Below, in pieces: positions 59,685 to 64,000 of a DNA stretch of 64,000 nucleotides. This DNA comes from Phoronis australis (Eukaryota; Phoronida; Phoronidae), in the NCBI GenBank assembly GCA_002633005.1, contig NMRA01000004.1, forward strand, positions 441,846 to 505,845, read 5' to 3'. Under the pieces are notes generated by a model that did no database searches, was not told where the DNA came from, and worked only from the letters and a program-made list of their open reading frames with translations. Made by a program: the position numbers and the translations under genes. Position 1 is the stretch's first letter. Each line of letters starts with the position of its first letter.

Positions 59685-62452
59685 TCACTTCCATCCAGGC
59701 TTCGTAGTCGCAGTAGGACGTTGTTTGGATGTCGTTCCAGCAGCATACAAACTTCGTCTCACGTTTTTCTTGGCAGCAACTGTTCAAGAAGAAAAGAATA
59801 CATTACATGCATTTACACTCAGACACTAATATTGAATTTTATTCTTAACAAAACAACAAACGACTTAAATAAATAAAACATTCATTTTTCTACCCAATCG
59901 AGGTGCTCTCCAGTGTCAACAAACTGATCTGCATTGCCTTGATTCTATTTCTTTGATAAATGAACACTGGTAAGTGGCAAGCCATCTAGAAAAATTACCC
60001 CTAGAGAACTTGCATCGCTCACTTAACAATAACACCTATAACAGAAGACAGATGTGCCCTTGAGTAGCAATTATAAGTACTTCGTATCTGTATATTACCA
60101 TTGTAAATTCAAAATTTACTTGAAATGTTAACCCCTAAAGTTTGTAACTAAAACCCATAATACATAACTTTAATTTTCTAAATCATTTATAACTACCTGC
60201 ATTTTTTTGTCGAACTCCAGACTCAGGCGCAGTCTTTGGCCTAGGGCTTCTCTCTCTGTAACGTGATAAAGATAAAGGTTAGATACAGGTCAGATATAGG
60301 TTAGATACAGGTCAGATAAGGTCAACTGGGTGGTGAAGATTTTTTAATTTTAAAATGCTGACCACTCGCATGCGGGCCAACAAAATATTATGACCATTCT
60401 CTGAAGTAAATCCAAACACACCATTCCCAAAATAAACAAGAACAAAATTAATAAATACAACCGTGCACTATTTGAACACATGTGACCATCAACAGCACAA
60501 ACATTTTCATGAGATGCTACAATGGAGGTAAGGAAAATAGTGAAAACTTACACAAAAGAAGGTTTCGGATGAACAATGTGTTATGGATTATAATTCAAAT
60601 TTACCTGCTTGTGGGGTGGGCCTTGATAGGAGAAATTGAGTGAATTGGCTTGACAACCTTGGATATGATCGATTGATAGTGTCTTCTAATGGGTCCACTG
60701 AAAAAGATAATCAAAAATTACATTTCACCCCATCTAGCTTTCCTGGGTAAAAATTGAAAATAAAATTTGGCCTTTTACTCCCTTAAATTCAGCCTCATCT
60801 TCCTTACCGTGATAGGATTTAGTAGTCATTACCACCATGAATACTGAAACCATCAAAGACTCAAGAAAACACTTCAGAATTTATTGGGGTTGGCCAACTC
60901 TAAAATAGGAGAATTGAAAATGGGACAAATATACCCTGCCTATGACCCAAGCTGCTAGCTCGTTCAGCAATAATTCAAGATTGGACGAGTGTGGTAAGTT
61001 TTTAAACCCCAATGTGCTTTAGTTAAGAATTCAACGACAGCTATACACGGAGTAAAACACAGTTTCTAACTGTGAAGGTGAAGGACAAGCATAAGACATG
61101 ATGGTAAGAGTGTATCTGAATTGTACCTTGAGGATAAGGCCTTATTGTTAATCCAAGACCTCTTGATAGAATGCATATTTCTATCCTTTGCCTTAGAGCA
61201 CAACTAAAAATCCTATGACTTTAAGTTCACAACCATATCTGTTATGAACTTGAAAAAAAAATGTAGTCAATTTTCACTAGACATCGAGGCAAAGGCCTAT
61301 CTGATCATCTCAACATCAATATGCATCAGTTAGTCAGTAACAGTCTAGGTATAAACAGGATGTCTAAGGGCACCAACCAACCTCACATTTCTCTATTTTA
61401 CAATAAAAATCCCACCAAGATATATAGGTCACTTCGACTCATACCAAAAACAGCTGAATGAATGCATAGTATATACCTGACGTCTTCAAGCTTTTTCTTC
61501 TTTGGACTACTTGTATGTGGTCGAGAAGTCTTAGGATGATGAGGACCAAACAACATGGCCTCTGCTGCTCTGAAGGTGAGTTAGGGATATGTGAAGTACA
61601 GATTTGCAATTATCAAGGCTATCCCACTGAATCAGGACATAAATATTCATAAAAACATGAAAAAATAGAAGGCTCTTGAAAAGTAGAGACCTCCCTCAAA
61701 GCACTGCAATAATTTCAACTAAAGCAGTTACCCCAAATCCCAATGGACCTTTCGTGTTAGGTTATACAATGGCTTAGAGATAGAACTAACAGGAAGGATA
61801 CTGTGCTTTCTGACGACGTTCCATTGCTTTTTTCGTGGCCGCACTGACTCTATACTCAGCCTTGCCAGCACTGTGATTCTGCTCCTAGAAAAATACATGT
61901 TAAGAAAAGAATGAGGTGAACACAAATGCAGCTTTTGACAAGACCAAAACAAACTGTACTACAGTCCCCAGATAGACTATTATAATTAAAGTACACAATG
62001 GTACTTACTAAAAGAAAAAAATCCATACCACGGTAAAGTACGTAAGCAAGACAGAAATTATACCAAGATACTTTATGACATGACATTAATCTGACCATGA
62101 GCAGCTAGAAATAGCACTTATCACAAATACATTTGTTGCTCTTGAGCTCAGCCATCACCAGAGGAAGTCTCGGGTCATTTTGTCCGCTTACTTTTCATGC
62201 GTACTGAACACCAACCTGTGTCAGAAAACACTTCTCTGAACTTTTGTACAATTTGAGACTCTTTTAAAAACTCAATTGATGTTCGCATACGCGTACAACA
62301 GTCGTCCTAAAACTAAAGAGACCGTGTTTGCTCACCATTAGTTTCAACTCTCTTTCCTTTAGTAACTCTCTAGACTGAGTAATGATGGCCATCTTCTCGG
62401 TCGTGGACAGGTCAAAGAAAATTTCATGAATTTCCAAAAGAGCAGCTCTTAG
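59685..62452 (-). CDS. Unrecognised basic protein, last six exons (179 aa, 5' end missing)
   Basis: Exons on the minus strand, in order: 62452-62336, 61884-61802, 61569-61477, 60697-60605, 60255-60197, 59779-59685, with stop TGA at 59687-59685. All borders are GT-AG and phases match. The first exon is helical and charged (RAALLEIHEIFFDLSTTEKM, then SRELLKERELKLM). The rest is rich in Lys, Arg, Pro and Ser: ATKKAMERRQKAQAAEAM, then SSPKKKKLED, then ERSPRPKTAPES. It ends TTKPGWK. It resembles the disordered basic tails of cytoskeletal or ciliary proteins, but I do not recognise the family. Upstream exons are not available because the sequence breaks at the N at 62536. Confidence 0.7.
60550..62008. 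repeat. First copy of a ~1.46-kb near-identical direct duplication
   Basis: This sequence recurs at 62537-64000 with an offset growing from 1989 to 2000 bases. It has only scattered substitutions and small indels. It contains three exons of the minus-strand gene. Confidence 0.95.
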
Positions 62453-62535
62453 CTGTGGAATAAAAGCAGATAAAGTGCTGACAGAAAAATAAGCAAACAT
62501 AGTAAGAATCCAAATATAAAAAACATAAAAAACAA

Positions 62536-62536
62536 N
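62536..62536. other. Single N, probable contig join
   Basis: The N falls exactly where the second copy of the duplicated segment begins. That is what a scaffolder leaves when two overlapping or allelic contigs are placed end to end. Confidence 0.7.
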
Positions 62537-64000
62537 TTACACAAAAGAAGGTTTCGGATGAACAATGTGTTATGGATTGTAATTCAAATTTACCTGCTTG
62601 TGGGGTGGGCCTTGATAGGAGAAATTGAGTGAATTGGCTTGACAACCTTGGATATGATCGATTGATAGTGTCTTCTAACGGGTCCACTGTAAAGATAATC
62701 AAAAGTTACATTTCACCCCATCTAGCTTTCCTGGGTAAAAATTGAAAATAAAATTTGGCATTTTACTCCCTTAAATTCAGCCTCATCTTCCTTACCGTGA
62801 TAGGATTCAGCAGTCATTACCACCATGAATACTGAAACCATCAAAGACTCAAGAAAACACTTCAGAATTTATTGGGGTTGGCCAACTCTAAAATAGGAGA
62901 ATTGAAAATGGGACACATATACCCTGCCTATGACCCAAGCTGCTAGCTTGTTCAGCAATAATTCAAGATTGGACGAGTGTGGTAAGTTTTTAAACCCCAA
63001 TGCGCTTTAGTTAAGAATTCAACGACAGCTATACACGGAGAAAAATACAGTTTCTAACCATGAAGGTGAAGGTGAAGGACAAGCATAAGACATGATGGTA
63101 AGAGTGTATCTGAATTGTACCTTGAGGATAAGGCCTTATTGTTAATCCAAGACCTCTTGATAGAATGCATCTTTCTATCCTTTGCCTTAGAGCACAACTA
63201 AAAATCCTATGACTTTAAGTTCACAACCATATCTGTTATATACTTAAAAAAAGAAGCTGTAGTCAATTTTCACTAGACATCGAGGCAAAGGCCTATCTGA
63301 TCATCTCAACATCAATATGCATCAGTTAGTCAGTAACAGTCTAGGTATAAACAGGATGTGTAAGGGCACCAACCAACCTCACATTTCTCTATTTTACTAT
63401 AAAAATCCCACCAAGAAATATAGGTCACTTCGACTCGTACCGAAAACAGCTGAATGAATGCATAGTATATACCTGACGTCTTCAAGCTTTTTCTTCTTTG
63501 GACTACTTGTATGTGGTCGAGAAGTCTTAGGATGATGAGGACCAAACAACATGGCCTCTGCTGCTCTGAAGGTGAGTTAGGGATTTGTGAAGTACAGATT
63601 TGCAATTATCAAGGCTATCCCACTGAATCAGGACATAAATATTCATAAAAACATAATGAAAAAAACAGAAGGCTCTTGAAAAGTAGAGACCTCCCTCAAA
63701 GCACTGCAATAATTTCAATTAAAGCAGGTACCCCAAATCCCAATGGACCTTTCGTGTTAGGTTATACAATAGCTTAGAGATAGAACTAACAGGAAGGATA
63801 CTGTGCTTTCTGACGACGTTCCATTGCTTTTTTCGTGGCCGCACTGACTCTATACTCAGCCTTGCCAGCACTGTGATTCTGCTCCTAGAAAAATACAAAT
63901 TAAGAAAAAAAAAAGAATGAGGTGACCACAAATGCAGCTTTTGACAAGACCAAAACAAACTGTACTACAGTCCCCAGATAGACTATTATGATAAAGTACA
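62537..64000 (-). pseudogene. Second copy of three exons of the unrecognised gene, likely assembly duplicate
   Basis: Exon copies are at 63884-63802, 63565-63473 and 62686-62594 (minus strand), with the same lengths (83, 93 and 93 bases) and splice sites as 61884-61802, 61569-61477 and 60697-60605. If transcribed through, joining 62594 to the exon at 62452 makes an immediate stop (AG + CTAA), so the two copies cannot be one continuous gene. The copy runs off the window. Confidence 0.8.

Noticed and set aside
59545-59787. Cysteine-containing minus-strand frame
   Set aside because: The other frame of the same DNA continues the spliced gene in correct phase and ends in a stop within the exon, so the Cys frame is a shadow.
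62424-62702. Minus-strand frame crossing the N at 62536
   Set aside because: It joins an exon copy to unrelated intron sequence across an unknown base, and the frame is not meaningful.

Overview
This is animal (metazoan) nuclear DNA from a draft assembly. It is AT-rich, with spliced genes whose introns follow GT-AG and run from a few hundred bases to 4.5 kb. Dispersed repeats, MITE-like elements and minisatellites are abundant, and there are isolated single N bases at 10531, 17917 and 62536. The mix of an SNX17 orthologue and an APAF1-like CARD/NB-ARC gene with an unusual partner suits a marine invertebrate with expanded death-domain gene families (hemichordate, lancelet, echinoderm or lophotrochozoan). 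I cannot name the species from sequence alone.

Layout. Positions 1-22500 hold no gene I can support, only repeats: copies of a ~145-bp-period repeat carrying CTCF-like motifs, MITEs with terminal inverted repeats, several minisatellites and one long near-perfect hairpin. Positions 22643-37508 (+) are a complete 15-exon sorting nexin 17 gene, predicted at 468 aa; its last intron is filled by an inverted copy of the ~145-bp repeat, itself split by a nested MITE. Positions 38300-43600 are intergenic, with a telomere-like patch, a tRNA-like sequence and a dead LINE fragment. Positions 43660-54684 (+) are the main discovery candidate: fourteen phase-compatible exons that read as one 892-aa protein. 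It has a CARD, an APAF1-type NB-ARC/winged-helix/HD2 region, and then, exactly where APAF1 would start its WD40 propellers, a MAP2K3/6 (MKK3/6)-like kinase domain. Positions 56934-57368 are a foldback element. Positions 59685-62452 (-) are the last six exons of an unrecognised basic protein. After the single N at 62536 the sequence repeats about 1.46 kb of that gene, most simply an assembly (haplotype) duplication.

How the genes may work. SNX17 is an endosomal recycling adaptor and need not be linked to its neighbour. The CARD-NB-ARC-kinase protein suggests a nucleotide-gated oligomer that brings MAP2K domains together, coupling an apoptosome-like platform directly to p38/JNK-type signalling. 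An in-phase alternative terminal exon after the CARD (44441-44566, with AATAAA 25 bases downstream of its stop) could also make a CARD-only product. The domain assignments rest on visible family motifs; the single-transcript fusion, the signalling role and the short isoform are inferences.
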